A stretch of DNA of 10,742 nucleotides from an uncultured Campylobacter sp. (GCF_938045595.1 NZ_CALIBB010000108.1:1-10742), one strand, 5' to 3'. Counted from the first letter of the stretch, positions 1 to 6,182 are shown. Translations and numbers: made by a program. Notes: generated by a model not told the origin, from the sequence alone.

Positions 1-2
1 GC

Positions 3-125
3 ATTGGTGCTACCTGTGATCATATAATAAGAAAGAAAGTCCCTAGCGAAGATGTGAGTATTTTTGTTTCGCCGGAGCAACAGCAAGATAAGAAGTCCGC
101 AGCAAAACTACAAGAAACCAAATAA
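3..125 (+). CDS. 3' end of an unidentified protein (partial)
   Basis: A frame open from the window edge ends at TAA 123-125 and gives 40 residues, beginning IGATCDHIIRKKVPSEDV and finishing in a hydrophilic tail rich in Gln, Lys and Ala. It has no ATG of its own, so the start lies upstream. Two things support real coding: the frame is open to the edge, and a strong stem-loop follows the stop directly. Its codons look more AT-rich than those of the thi genes. I do not recognise the family, and no motif or membrane segment is visible in what remains. Confidence 0.5.
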   Translation: MGATCDHIIRKKVPSEDVSIFVSPEQQQDKKSAAKLQETK

Positions 126-144
126 TCTAAAACAAAATAATCAA

Positions 145-178
145 GAATTTAAAAGCGCGTGTTTTCGCTTTTAAATTC
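145..178 (+). terminator. Hairpin terminator after the partial gene
   Basis: A perfect 13-bp inverted repeat, GAATTTAAAAGCG (145-157) and CGCTTTTAAATTC (166-178), encloses an 8-nt loop. It lies 20 nt after the stop at 125 and upstream of the dapD promoter. The arms carry their own A and T runs, so a terminating U-run would be the TTTTAAATT of the 3' arm. No separate T-tract follows, so termination is inferred from position and stem strength. Confidence 0.6.
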
Positions 179-221
179 CATTCATGCGCCTTTTCAAATC
201 CCCTTTTAAATTAAATTTAGC

Positions 222-227
222 TATACT
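222..227 (+). promoter_or_regulatory. -10 box of the dapD promoter
   Basis: TATACT lies 30 bp upstream of the dapD ATG in AT-rich DNA (AAATTTAGCTATACT). There is no clear -35 box, which is usual for Campylobacter sigma-70 promoters. The transcript would begin near 234, leaving a leader of about 24 nt that contains the AAGGA ribosome binding site at 247-251. Confidence 0.5.
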
Positions 228-257
228 CCCGCGCAATTTTGCGATTAAGGATTAAAT

Positions 258-1451
258 ATGAAAGAGATTAAAAGCCTAAGCGAGCTGCGAGCTTTTGCAG
301 ATAAAGTTCGCGCCGCAAAGGGCTATCGCGATCCGATCATGTGGGCGGTCGGGCGCGTATTTAAGGGGTGCGCGGAGGGGCACAAAAGCCTAAGCGTAAA
401 TTACGCGCACGTAAATTTTAAAGACGGGCTAACAAGCGCAGCAGTGCTAATCCATGCTCTAACCGAATGCGGTGAGGTCATGGATTTTAGCGGTAGCGAG
501 TGCGTCCTTCCGCTAACGCACAAAGCCCTAAAAAAGGCGATCGAGGCTTTAAAATTTCTACAGCCAGACGCCAAAGAGGGCGCACACAAAAATCTACAGG
601 TGCTGCTTGCGGTTAAAGAGGCGATGAAATCGGACGAGCACGCAAGCTTTTGCGCTAGCTTCATCTTCGAGGATGCCGCGCCAAAAAGCGTCGAGAGCAT
701 CTATCTCAAGCTTTACGCGCTTTCGCTAAATCTCTGCGAGCCGCGCACGCTCAATCTAGACGGCGCATTTAGCGTGCTTCCGAACGTCGCGTGGGACGAA
801 AACGCCCGTCCGATCGAGCTTTGGTGGCTGCGAGAAAACGAAATCTCTTTAAAAATGCAGGGCCGCTATCCGCGTATCATCAGCGTCGATAAATTTCCGC
901 GCTACCTAAGCCACGTCGTACCGCCGCAAAACGTGCGGATTTTAGACGATGCGAAAGTGCGTTTGGGTGCGCATATCGCTGCGGGTACGACCGTAATGCC
1001 GGGCGCTGCGTATGTGAATTTCAACGCAGGCACGACCGGCAGCGTTATGATCGAGGGGCGCGTCAGTAGCTCAGTCGTCGTGGGCGAGGGCAGCGACATA
1101 GGCGGCGGCGCGTCGATTTTGGGCGTGCTAAGCGGCACCAACGGCAATGCTGTGAGCATCGGCAAGCACTGCTTGCTGGGCGCAAACTCCGTAACGGGCA
1201 TTCCGCTAGGCGACCGCTGCATCGTGGATGCCGGTATTGCGGTACTTGAGGGCACGAAGGTTTTTATCGAGCAAAAGGATCGCGAGGCGCTAGCGGCGCT
1301 AAATCCAAGCTTTGCGTTTGATCGTGAAATTTATAAAGGGCTTGAGCTTGCTGGGCTTAGCGGTCTGCACTTCCGCCAAAACAGCCAAAGCGGGCAGATT
1401 ACGGCAAGCGTTAGCAAGCGTGCGATCAAACTCAACGCGGAACTGCATTAA
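258..1451 (+). CDS. dapD: 2,3,4,5-tetrahydropyridine-2,6-dicarboxylate N-succinyltransferase
   Basis: This enzyme transfers a succinyl group from succinyl-CoA to tetrahydrodipicolinate, in the succinylase route to meso-diaminopimelate and lysine (cytoplasm). The 397-residue product has an alpha/beta N-terminal part (about 1-220). A left-handed beta-helix of hexapeptide repeats follows (about 225-340), including VRLGAHIAAGTTVM, GSDIGGGASI (278-287) and LLGANSVTGIPLGDR. Glu266, in MIEGRVS, matches the catalytic glutamate of the long DapD group (mycobacterial and pseudomonad type). The length fits the campylobacterial form, which is longer than E. coli DapD. The start is set by AAGGA at 247-251, six bases before the ATG. 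The gene stands alone, with its own promoter and a long gap after it. An imperfect direct repeat begins at its stop codon. Confidence 0.95.
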   Translation: MKEIKSLSELRAFADKVRAAKGYRDPIMWAVGRVFKGCAEGHKSLSVNYAHVNFKDGLTSAAVLIHALTECGEVMDFSGSECVLPLTHKALKKAIEALKFLQPDAKEGAHKNLQVLLAVKEAMKSDEHASFCASFIFEDAAPKSVESIYLKLYALSLNLCEPRTLNLDGAFSVLPNVAWDENARPIELWWLRENEISLKMQGRYPRIISVDKFPRYLSHVVPPQNVRILDDAKVRLGAHIAAGTTVMPGAAYVNFNAGTTGSVMIEGRVSSSVVVGEGSDIGGGASILGVLSGTNGNAVSIGKHCLLGANSVTGIPLGDRCIVDAGIAVLEGTKVFIEQKDREALAALNPSFAFDREIYKGLELAGLSGLHFRQNSQSGQITASVSKRAIKLNAELH

Positions 1452-1529
1452 ATTTATAAATTTAAACGGCGGGCGCGGATTGGCTGGAGCTTTTCAAAAC
1501 TGCGTTAAATCTATAACTTAAACGGCGAG
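1444..1529 (+). repeat. Imperfect direct repeat beginning at the dapD stop
   Basis: The stretch 1444-1473 (TGCATTAAATTTATAA, then TTTAAACGGCGGG) is repeated with a few changes and one missing base at 1501-1529 (TGCGTTAAATCTATAA, then CTTAAACGGCGAG). The copies start 57 bp apart. The first copy includes the last codons and TAA of dapD. The second lies wholly in the gap and looks like a decayed copy of the gene's end. A short local duplication is the simplest explanation. Confidence 0.55.
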
Positions 1530-1607
1530 TTAAAAAAGATACGGACGGATCTCGTCGCGCACCGCTTTGAGCGATAGCATGTGATGATCCATCACAAAAA
1601 TTTCCGC
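1530..1607 (-). pseudogene. Possible gene remnant or tiny ORF
   Basis: Read on the minus strand, 25 codons are open down to TAA (plus-strand tta at 1530-1532). They encode AEIF followed by a valine and MDHHMLSLKAVRDEIRPYLF. An in-frame TGA at 1608-1610 closes the frame upstream. The composition is protein-like and lacks the AAATTT strings that fill the rest of the gap, which suggests the 3' end of a decayed gene. There is no ribosome binding site before the ATG at 1592-1590. I cannot name a parent family, and chance is a real alternative. Confidence 0.2.
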
Positions 1608-1781
1608 TCATAGAATTTTACGCGGAATTTAAAGAATTTTTGCCGCGATTTAGAAAATTTCTAGCGGTGATTTATGGAATTTACGCCGCTATTTTAACGT
1701 AAGTAATTTTGGCGGCTAGCGGATTTGCGTCGCGCAAATAGGTCTTTAAATTTCAAAAATAGATTGAATTTAAAATTTTAA

Positions 1782-1787
1782 TATGAT
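1782..1787 (+). promoter_or_regulatory. -10 box for the 1817 gene and the CDF transporter
   Basis: TATGAT sits in AT-rich DNA (TTTTAATATGATAAATTT), 35 bp upstream of the chosen ATG at 1817. No clear -35 box is present. With only 18 bp between the next two genes, this promoter probably serves both. Confidence 0.45.
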
Positions 1788-1804
1788 AAATTTCAAATAA
1801 AAAT

Positions 1805-1810
1805 AAGGAG
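1805..1810 (+). promoter_or_regulatory. Ribosome binding site deciding the start at 1817
   Basis: AAGGAG directly abuts an in-frame ATG at 1811, leaving no spacer. It lies six bases before the ATG at 1817, which is normal spacing. The start at 1817 is therefore preferred, and it also gives a cleaner signal peptide (MKKFILALFG). Confidence 0.65.
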
Positions 1811-1816
1811 ATGAAA

Positions 1817-2197
1817 ATGAAAAAATTTATACTCGCCTTATTCGGCGTATTTATCTGCAGCGCAGCGCTTGCGGGAGATGCCGAGCGCTGCAAGGCTTTG
1901 GCGGACGCCGTAAATGGGCACAGTCACCCCGCGACTAAAAATATAGAGTTGAGCGCGGCTACATGCGAGGGCGATAAATTTGTAATTCCCACGATTCTAA
2001 AAAATGAAATTTGGGACAAAGTAGATCCCAAAATCAAGCAAAATTTTGAAAGCATTTTGCGCGTCAACAGGCAAAAGGACGTATGCGCGATGATGAAAGC
2101 GGGCGGTCTAAATCGCATAGGCGTGCGAGAATTTCTGCAAAGCGGCGAAAAAATCGCCGATCTGACCTACACGCGCAGCGATTGCGGCTTAGAGTAA
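1817..2197 (+). CDS. Small exported four-cysteine protein, function unknown
   Basis: The 126-residue product begins with a signal peptide: basic MKK, a hydrophobic core ILALFGVFICS, then ALA before Gly20, so cleavage after Ala19 is likely. The Cys at 14 is inside the signal core, and its context (VFIC) does not fit a lipobox. The mature protein of about 107 residues is soluble and has four cysteines (25, 50, 90, 123), enough for two periplasmic disulfides, plus an HSH motif (35-37). I do not recognise the family. The cation diffusion facilitator gene follows 18 bp later with its own ribosome binding site, so the two are probably co-transcribed. That hints at a link to metal handling, but this is inference only. 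If the ATG at 1811 were used, the protein would gain two residues. Confidence 0.75.
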   Translation: MKKFILALFGVFICSAALAGDAERCKALADAVNGHSHPATKNIELSAATCEGDKFVIPTILKNEIWDKVDPKIKQNFESILRVNRQKDVCAMMKAGGLNRIGVREFLQSGEKIADLTYTRSDCGLE

Positions 2198-2215
2198 AAT
2201 TTCAAAGGAGAGATA

Positions 2216-3343
2216 ATGGAAGTGCCTCAAGCGGCGTATAGCAGGGATAAAATCATCATTCGCACCGGTGCGATCGGTATCATTTCAAATGTAATTTTAG
2301 CGGCATTTAAGGGCGTCGTGGGGCTGATCTCAGGCTCGATCGCGATCGTACTTGATGCAGTAAATAACCTAAGCGACGCACTTTCGTCCGTCATTACGAT
2401 CGTGGGCGTGCATCTTGCTAGCAAGCAGCCCGATCGCGCACACCCCTTCGGACACGGCAGGATCGAGTATCTAAGCGCGATCGTAATCGCCGTCATTATC
2501 CTCTACACCGGCGGCGTCTCGCTCGTTGAATCGATCAAAAAGATCATTCATCCGCAAGCGGCGAATTATAATGCGGTTTCGCTCGTCATCATCGCCGTAG
2601 CGGTCGCGGCGAAATTTAGCCTGGGGCTCTATACTCAAAAGACGGGCGAGCGCGTAAATTCTGACTCGCTCATCGCAAGCGGCGTGGACGCCAAATACGA
2701 CGCGCTCGTATCGCTAGCCACCCTCGTAGCGGCTTTGATTTCGCTTATTTTTGGGCTGAGCTTGGAAGCGTATCTGGGCGCGATAATTTCGGCGCTTTTG
2801 ATCAAAACGGCGTATGAAATTCTGCGCGACACGATCAGCAAGCTTTTGGGTTCGCGTCCGAGTCTGGAGCTGACGAATGAAATTTACGACGTCGTGCGGG
2901 GCTTTGAGGGCGTCATCGGCGCATACGATCTGATGTTTCATGACTACGGACCCGATAAAATGGTCGGCAGCATCCATATCGAAGTCGCAGAGGACACGAC
3001 CGCAGCGCAGATCGACGCTCTTACGCGCCGCATACAAAATGCCGTTTTTGCGAAATTTAATATCATCCTAGACACCGTAGGAATTTACGCGTTTAACAGG
3101 AACGATCCGCGCGCCGCCGAGATCTACGAGCATATCAAGCAGATGGCGTTTTCGCATGAGTTCGTCTCGCAGATACATGGGTTTTATCTCGACGAGGAAA
3201 AGCGCTCGATCAGCTTCGACGTCATCGTCGATTTCGCAGCGCCCGATATGGAGGCGACGTTTCGCGCGGTCTGCAAGCAGGTGCGCGCGGCGTATCCGAA
3301 CTACACGCTCATCATCACTCGCGATAGCGATTACAGCGGTTAA
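2216..3343 (+). CDS. Cation diffusion facilitator, probably a Mn/Fe-type efflux transporter
   Basis: A 375-residue inner-membrane metal/proton antiporter of the CDF family. About six membrane segments fill residues 15-200, and the family motif HPFGHGRIEYL (76-86) is present. The transport-site residues read Asn50-xxx-Asp54 in TM2 (NNLSD) and Asp158-xxx-Asp162 in TM5 (DAKYD). An N-D/D-D set is known from manganese exporters such as MntE, whereas zinc CDFs usually carry His-Asp in both helices. A cytoplasmic dimerisation domain (about 210-290, with HDYGPD and GSIHIEVAED) follows. About 80 more residues then resemble a second, partial dimer-like fold (ISFDVIVDF). The start is set by AAAGGAG at 2204-2210. 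It is probably in one operon with the exported protein upstream. The family is certain; the metal is inferred. Confidence 0.93.
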   Translation: MEVPQAAYSRDKIIIRTGAIGIISNVILAAFKGVVGLISGSIAIVLDAVNNLSDALSSVITIVGVHLASKQPDRAHPFGHGRIEYLSAIVIAVIILYTGGVSLVESIKKIIHPQAANYNAVSLVIIAVAVAAKFSLGLYTQKTGERVNSDSLIASGVDAKYDALVSLATLVAALISLIFGLSLEAYLGAIISALLIKTAYEILRDTISKLLGSRPSLELTNEIYDVVRGFEGVIGAYDLMFHDYGPDKMVGSIHIEVAEDTTAAQIDALTRRIQNAVFAKFNIILDTVGIYAFNRNDPRAAEIYEHIKQMAFSHEFVSQIHGFYLDEEKRSISFDVIVDFAAPDMEATFRAVCKQVRAAYPNYTLIITRDSDYSG

Positions 3344-3426
3344 AATTTTAAATTGCTCTAGCTTTGGCGGTCTAAATTTAATCGCGCCGGCTCGCGCCTC
3401 TTCGGCGAAATTTCAGAATTTTAAGC

Positions 3427-3432
3427 TACAAT
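3427..3432 (+). promoter_or_regulatory. -10 box of the ABC-F/thiS transcript
   Basis: TACAAT in AAGCTACAATAGGAG lies 127 bp upstream of the ABC-F start. It would give a leader of about 120 nt that holds a hairpin and a short reading frame. No -35 box is evident. A promoter is plausible because the previous gene ended at 3343 and the gap has no other good -10 candidate. Confidence 0.4.
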
Positions 3433-3445
3433 AGGAGAAATTTAC

Positions 3446-3483
3446 CGCGGTTCGGCGCGGCGCAAAAGCCGCAATAAACCGCG
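3446..3483 (+). promoter_or_regulatory. Two-tier hairpin in the ABC-F leader
   Basis: CGCGGTT (3446-3452) pairs with AACCGCG (3477-3483), and inside it GCGGC (3457-3461) pairs with GCCGC (3468-3472) around the loop GCAAAA. The two stems are separated by an internal loop. The structure ends just before the ATG of a 20-codon reading frame. No U-run follows, so it is more likely a leader structure than a simple terminator. Confidence 0.4.
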
Positions 3484-3485
3484 AG

Positions 3486-3548
3486 ATGAAATTTGGGTGC
3501 AAAACCTGGCAGAAGCCCGCACGTAAGGCAACGCAAAGAGAAATTTAA
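3486..3548 (+). CDS. Possible 20-residue leader peptide before the ABC-F gene
   Basis: ATG at 3486 opens a 20-codon frame (MKFGCKTWQKPARKATQREI) that stops at TAA 3546-3548, ten bases before the ABC-F ATG. It is basic and hydrophilic. It lies just after the two-tier hairpin and overlaps the ABC-F ribosome binding site at its stop. Only a weak GAG precedes the ATG, so translation is doubtful. Some antibiotic-responsive ABC-F genes are controlled by such upstream frames. This ABC-F is of the YbiT type, for which such control is not something I can cite. Confidence 0.2.
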   Translation: MKFGCKTWQKPARKATQREI

Positions 3549-3558
3549 AAGGAAAAAT

Positions 3559-5151
3559 ATGGTTGAAATCAAAGATCTAACGATGCGCTTTGGCAAACAG
3601 CTACTTTTTGAAAACGTAAATTTAAGCCTCGATAAGGGCAGGCGCTACGGTCTCATCGGCGCAAACGGCGCGGGCAAATCGACGCTACTTAAAATTTTAA
3701 GCGGGCAGATCGAAGCAAGCAGCGGCGAAATTTTAATACAAAGTGGGCTTAAAATCGGCGTTTTGGGGCAGGATCAATTCGCCTTCGAAAGCTTCAGCGT
3801 CAAAGATGCCGTGCTTTACGGCAACAAGCGCCTCTATGACGCCGTGCGCGAAAAGACGCAGCTTTACGAAGCGGGCAAGTTTAACGACGAGATAAACGAG
3901 CGCCTAGGCGAGCTTGAGATGATCTGTGCGGAGGAGGACCCCGCCTACGAGTACGAAACGCGGATTGAGAAAATTTTAAGCTCGCTGGGGCTGAACGACT
4001 TTGATAAAAAGATGAGCGAGATCGAGACGAGCGATAAATTTAAGGTCCTTCTCGCGCAGGTGCTCTTCCCGCGCCCCGACGCGCTGTTTTTGGACGAGCC
4101 TACGAACAATCTCGATATCGACGCCATTTCGTGGCTCGAGTTTGAGCTAAATCGCCACGCGGGCACGCTCGTAGTCATCAGCCACGACCGCCACTTTTTA
4201 AACCGCGTCTGCACGGACATCCTCGACGTGGATTTTAGGAGGGTGCGCGAATTTAGCGGCAATTACGATGACTGGTTCATCGCATCCAATCTCATAGCCA
4301 AACAGGCGCAGTTCGAGCGCGAGAAAAAGCTCAAAGAAAAGGCGGAGCTTGAAAAATTTATCGCTCGCTTCAGCGCCAACGCAAGCAAGGCTAAGCAGGC
4401 CACGAGCCGTCAAAAACAGCTCGACAAACTCGATCTTAGCGAGCTTGCAACCTCTTCGCGTAGGGAACCTAGTATTTTATTCAAGCCCGCGCGCGAGATC
4501 GGTAATGAAATTTTAGAGCTAAGCGGCGTGGATATGAGCTTCGGCGAGATTGAAATTCTGAAAAATTTCAACCTCAAGCTCGCTCACGGCGATAAGATCG
4601 GCATCATCGGGCGAAACGGCGTGGGCAAAAGCACGCTTTGCAAGATCATCATGGGCGAGCTCGCGCCGCAGCGCGGCAAGGTGCACATGGGCGCCACGAT
4701 CGAGCCCGGGTACTTCGCGCAGGATACGAATAATAAAATTTCAGGCGAGCTCAAGCTCTACGAATATCTACAAAGCCCGCAAAATAGGGATCTTGATGAA
4801 ATTCGCAAATGCCTTGGACGTATGCTTTTTAGCGGCGCGGAGCAGGAGAAAAGCGTGGGCAGCCTAAGCGGCGGCGAGAAACACCGCGTGATGCTAAGCA
4901 AGCTAATGCTGCAACGCCCGAATCTGCTGGTGCTAGATGAGCCCAACAACCACCTCGATCTTGAGGCGATCATCGCGCTCGGCGAAGCGCTGTATAATTT
5001 CACGGGCTGCGCGATCTGTGTGAGCCATGACCGCGAGCTCATCGACGCGTTTGCAAATAGAATTTTACACCTCAAAGGAGACGCCGAAATCGTCGATTTT
5101 AGGGGCACTTACGAGGAGTATCGCGAGAGCTTGGGGGCGAGCGATGATTGA
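3559..5151 (+). CDS. ybiT: ABC-F family ribosome-associated ATPase, YbiT type
   Basis: A soluble protein with two ATP-binding domains and no membrane segments, of the ABC-F family whose members act on ribosomes (translation factors or antibiotic protection). Domain 1 has Walker A GANGAGKST (34-42), Walker B LFLDEPTNNLD (Asp179, Glu180) and His209. Its signature loop is degenerate (SEIETSDKFKV, 153-163), as in E. coli YbiT. The charged linker includes RFSANASKAKQATSRQKQLD (270-289), almost the YbiT sequence. Domain 2 has GRNGVGKST (351-359), LSGGE (436-440) and Walker B with Asp460 and Glu461; the usual EPTNHLD reads EPNNHLD. The start at 3559 follows AAAAGGA (3547-3553) and gives 530 residues, the length of YbiT. 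An upstream in-frame ATG at 3493 lacks a site and would add 22 unrelated residues. The stop overlaps the thiS start by 8 bp. Confidence 0.93.
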   Translation: MVEIKDLTMRFGKQLLFENVNLSLDKGRRYGLIGANGAGKSTLLKILSGQIEASSGEILIQSGLKIGVLGQDQFAFESFSVKDAVLYGNKRLYDAVREKTQLYEAGKFNDEINERLGELEMICAEEDPAYEYETRIEKILSSLGLNDFDKKMSEIETSDKFKVLLAQVLFPRPDALFLDEPTNNLDIDAISWLEFELNRHAGTLVVISHDRHFLNRVCTDILDVDFRRVREFSGNYDDWFIASNLIAKQAQFEREKKLKEKAELEKFIARFSANASKAKQATSRQKQLDKLDLSELATSSRREPSILFKPAREIGNEILELSGVDMSFGEIEILKNFNLKLAHGDKIGIIGRNGVGKSTLCKIIMGELAPQRGKVHMGATIEPGYFAQDTNNKISGELKLYEYLQSPQNRDLDEIRKCLGRMLFSGAEQEKSVGSLSGGEKHRVMLSKLMLQRPNLLVLDEPNNHLDLEAIIALGEALYNFTGCAICVSHDRELIDAFANRILHLKGDAEIVDFRGTYEEYRESLGASDD

Positions 5152-5347
5152 GATCTGCGTAAACGGCGAGCCTCTGCAGCTGGCGCAGGATATGAGCGTG
5201 AGCGAGTTTTTGCGCCGGCGCGGACACGATCTGCGCCTAGTAGCGCTCGAGCGCGACGGCGAAATTTTAAAAAAAGAGGCGTGGGAGCGCACGCAGATCT
5301 CAAGCGGCAAAAAATATGAAATCGTCGAGTTCGTAGGCGGCGGCTGA
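5144..5347 (+). CDS. thiS: Sulfur carrier protein ThiS
   Basis: ThiS carries the sulfur for the thiamine thiazole ring as a thiocarboxylate on its last glycine. The 67-residue product has the beta-grasp, ubiquitin-like pattern (MIEICVNGEP, SVSEFLRRRGHD, VALERDGEIL, YEIVEF) and ends in GGG, so the C-terminal Gly-Gly needed for adenylation by ThiF is present. The ATG lies in ATGATTGA, which also contains the TGA of the ABC-F gene. No good ribosome binding site precedes it, so translation is probably coupled to the upstream gene. An in-frame ATG at 5027 inside the ABC-F gene would add an unrelated extension and is rejected. Downstream, 1061 bp without a gene separate it from thiF. Confidence 0.93.
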   Translation: MIEICVNGEPLQLAQDMSVSEFLRRRGHDLRLVALERDGEILKKEAWERTQISSGKKYEIVEFVGGG

Positions 5348-5460
5348 GGTCGGAGCTTTGGGTTATGTTAAAATTGCAGCGACCGAGGTTTAAATCCGCG
5401 CGGAAGTTGCTAAATTTAATCGGTGCGGCAACGCAGCGACTGGGGCTTAAAATTTGCGCG

Positions 5461-5487
5461 CGTATCGTTAAAATTTTAAATGATACG
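5461..5487 (+). terminator. Hairpin downstream of thiS
   Basis: CGTATC (5461-5466) and GATACG (5482-5487) flank the perfect palindrome TTAAAATTTTAA (5468-5479), with a small G/AT bulge. It lies 114 bp after the thiS stop. The stem is long but has no T-tract after it, so a terminator role is only possible. Confidence 0.3.
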
Positions 5488-5541
5488 GCGGAGCGGAGAC
5501 ATAGCGCGTTTGGGTTTTTAAATTTATGAGGAAGCTGCGGT

Positions 5542-5567
5542 AGCTCGGCGCCTGCGGCGAGCTTTTA
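5542..5567 (+). terminator. Likely Rho-independent terminator of the ABC-F/thiS transcript
   Basis: AGCTCG (5542-5547) pairs with CGAGCT (5558-5563). After one G-G mismatch, C5549-G5556 and G5550-C5555 extend the stem. TTTTAAATTTTAT follows directly on the plus strand, which gives the stem-plus-U-run form of an intrinsic terminator. It is about 195 bp after the thiS stop. Confidence 0.45.
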
Positions 5568-5936
5568 AATTTTATAAGCGAATTGAGTCGCGGCGGCAGG
5601 ACGCAGGAGTTTTAAAATTCGCTCCGCGGCGATATAGTTTAAATTTTTATTGCTGCGGCGGAACGTTATTTTGCGTCGCCAGCCGCGGCGGCAGATGTGG
5701 GCTTTAAAACTGTATCGGCGCTGCAAGCTTGAGCGCGGGGCTTTAAAATTTAACTTCGTCGCGCTAGGGAACGGCACCCGACGCGCAAATTTTACCCGCG
5801 AGCGCGCTAAATTAGCTCGTAAACACTGTATGTGCCGCGTGATCTATTTATATTAAACATAAAATTCCGCGTTCGGCGGCACGCCTCAGTACGTAAAATT
5901 AACGGATCGATTCGGAGATCTATCGATATGCCGCGT

Positions 5937-5942
5937 TACAAT
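5937..5942 (+). promoter_or_regulatory. -10 box of the small Cys-rich ORF
   Basis: TACAAT (in GCGTTACAATACTGCG) lies 24 bp upstream of the ATG at 5967. Transcription would start near 5949, just before the ribosome binding site AAGGAG (5956-5961). No -35 box is recognisable. Confidence 0.35.
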
Positions 5943-5966
5943 ACTGCGACGTAAAAAGGAGCGGGA

Positions 5967-6017
5967 ATGCGACTTTGTTGCGCGGCGCACGGTAAAAAAG
6001 CGGCTTGCGCCGATTAA
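5967..6017 (+). CDS. 16-residue Cys-rich peptide, possible leader peptide
   Basis: The frame MRLCCAAHGKKAACAD has tandem Cys codons at positions 4-5 (TGT TGC, 5976-5981) and a third Cys at 14. It has a good ribosome binding site, AAGGAG at 5956-5961, five bases before the ATG, and a TACAAT box upstream. These are rare in this spacer, so translation is plausible despite the length. The Cys pair lies directly before a hairpin arm (5983-5989), the layout of a ribosome-stalling leader. Cys-rich leader peptides controlling sulfur genes are known in other bacteria. Here the next gene, thiF, handles sulfur but starts about 390 bp downstream. A chance ORF or an independent small protein remains possible. 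Confidence 0.35.
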   Translation: MRLCCAAHGKKAACAD

Positions 6018-6030
6018 ATTTGGGCGGCGC
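5983..6030 (+). promoter_or_regulatory. Two mutually exclusive hairpins overlapping the small ORF
   Basis: CGGCGCA (5983-5989) pairs perfectly with TGCGCCG (6006-6012) across a 16-nt loop. The inner part of that second arm, GCGCCG (6007-6012), can instead pair with CGGCGC (6025-6030) across a 12-nt loop. Only one can form at a time. The shared arm contains the third Cys codon, and the ORF stop (6015-6017) lies in the second loop. GATAAATTTAAAAAG follows, a weak U-run at best. Confidence 0.35.
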
Positions 6031-6157
6031 GATAAATTTAAAAAGCTTAAGGCCGGTCAAAACAAAGCGCACGATACGGCGTCAAAATTTTATCGATTGG
6101 GCTTGCTTCGGGTTTACGCGCGATTGATCGTAGCGTTTCGCTAGTCGCAAGACAAAG

Positions 6158-6182
6158 CGCACTTGCGTTAAGCTCAAGTGCG
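6158..6182 (+). other. Perfect 8-bp hairpin in the thiS-thiF spacer
   Basis: CGCACTTG (6158-6165) and CAAGTGCG (6175-6182) flank a 9-nt loop. The string ACAAAGCGCAC at its left side also occurs near 6062-6072. A 12-bp palindrome, ATTGAGCTCAAT, follows at 6196-6207. No T-run follows the stem, so its role is unknown. Confidence 0.3.

Larger units (their letters stand above)
1452..1816. other. Gap between dapD and the small exported protein gene
   Basis: No complete gene is supported in these 365 bases. They hold the second copy of the dapD-end repeat, a minus-strand reading-frame fragment (1530-1607), a perfect GTGATG-ATC-CATCAC hairpin at 1581-1595, and a TTCCGC/GCGGAA inverted repeat (1602-1607 with 1622-1627). 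Several AAATTT blocks follow, then the promoter of the next gene. No convincing terminator for dapD is visible. Confidence 0.5.

Noticed and set aside
184..255. 23-codon ORF upstream of dapD (starts MRLFKSPFK)
   Set aside because: It has no ribosome binding site and would start upstream of the likely dapD transcription start.
1312..1521. 69-codon plus-strand ORF over the end of dapD
   Set aside because: It is an alternative frame within dapD with no ribosome binding site.
3493..3558. Upstream start for the ABC-F protein
   Set aside because: The extra 22 residues are not ABC-like and no ribosome binding site precedes them. ATG 3559 has AAAAGGA and gives the YbiT length of 530.
5027..5143. 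Longer ThiS from an ATG inside the ABC-F gene
   Set aside because: The extension is out-of-frame ABC-F coding sequence. ATG 5144 gives a normal 67-residue ThiS.
5565..5856. Two overlapping ORFs of about 70 codons on opposite strands in the thiS-thiF spacer
   Set aside because: Both are Arg-rich, have no ribosome binding site, and read through the AT/GC repeat pattern; they look like translated spacer.
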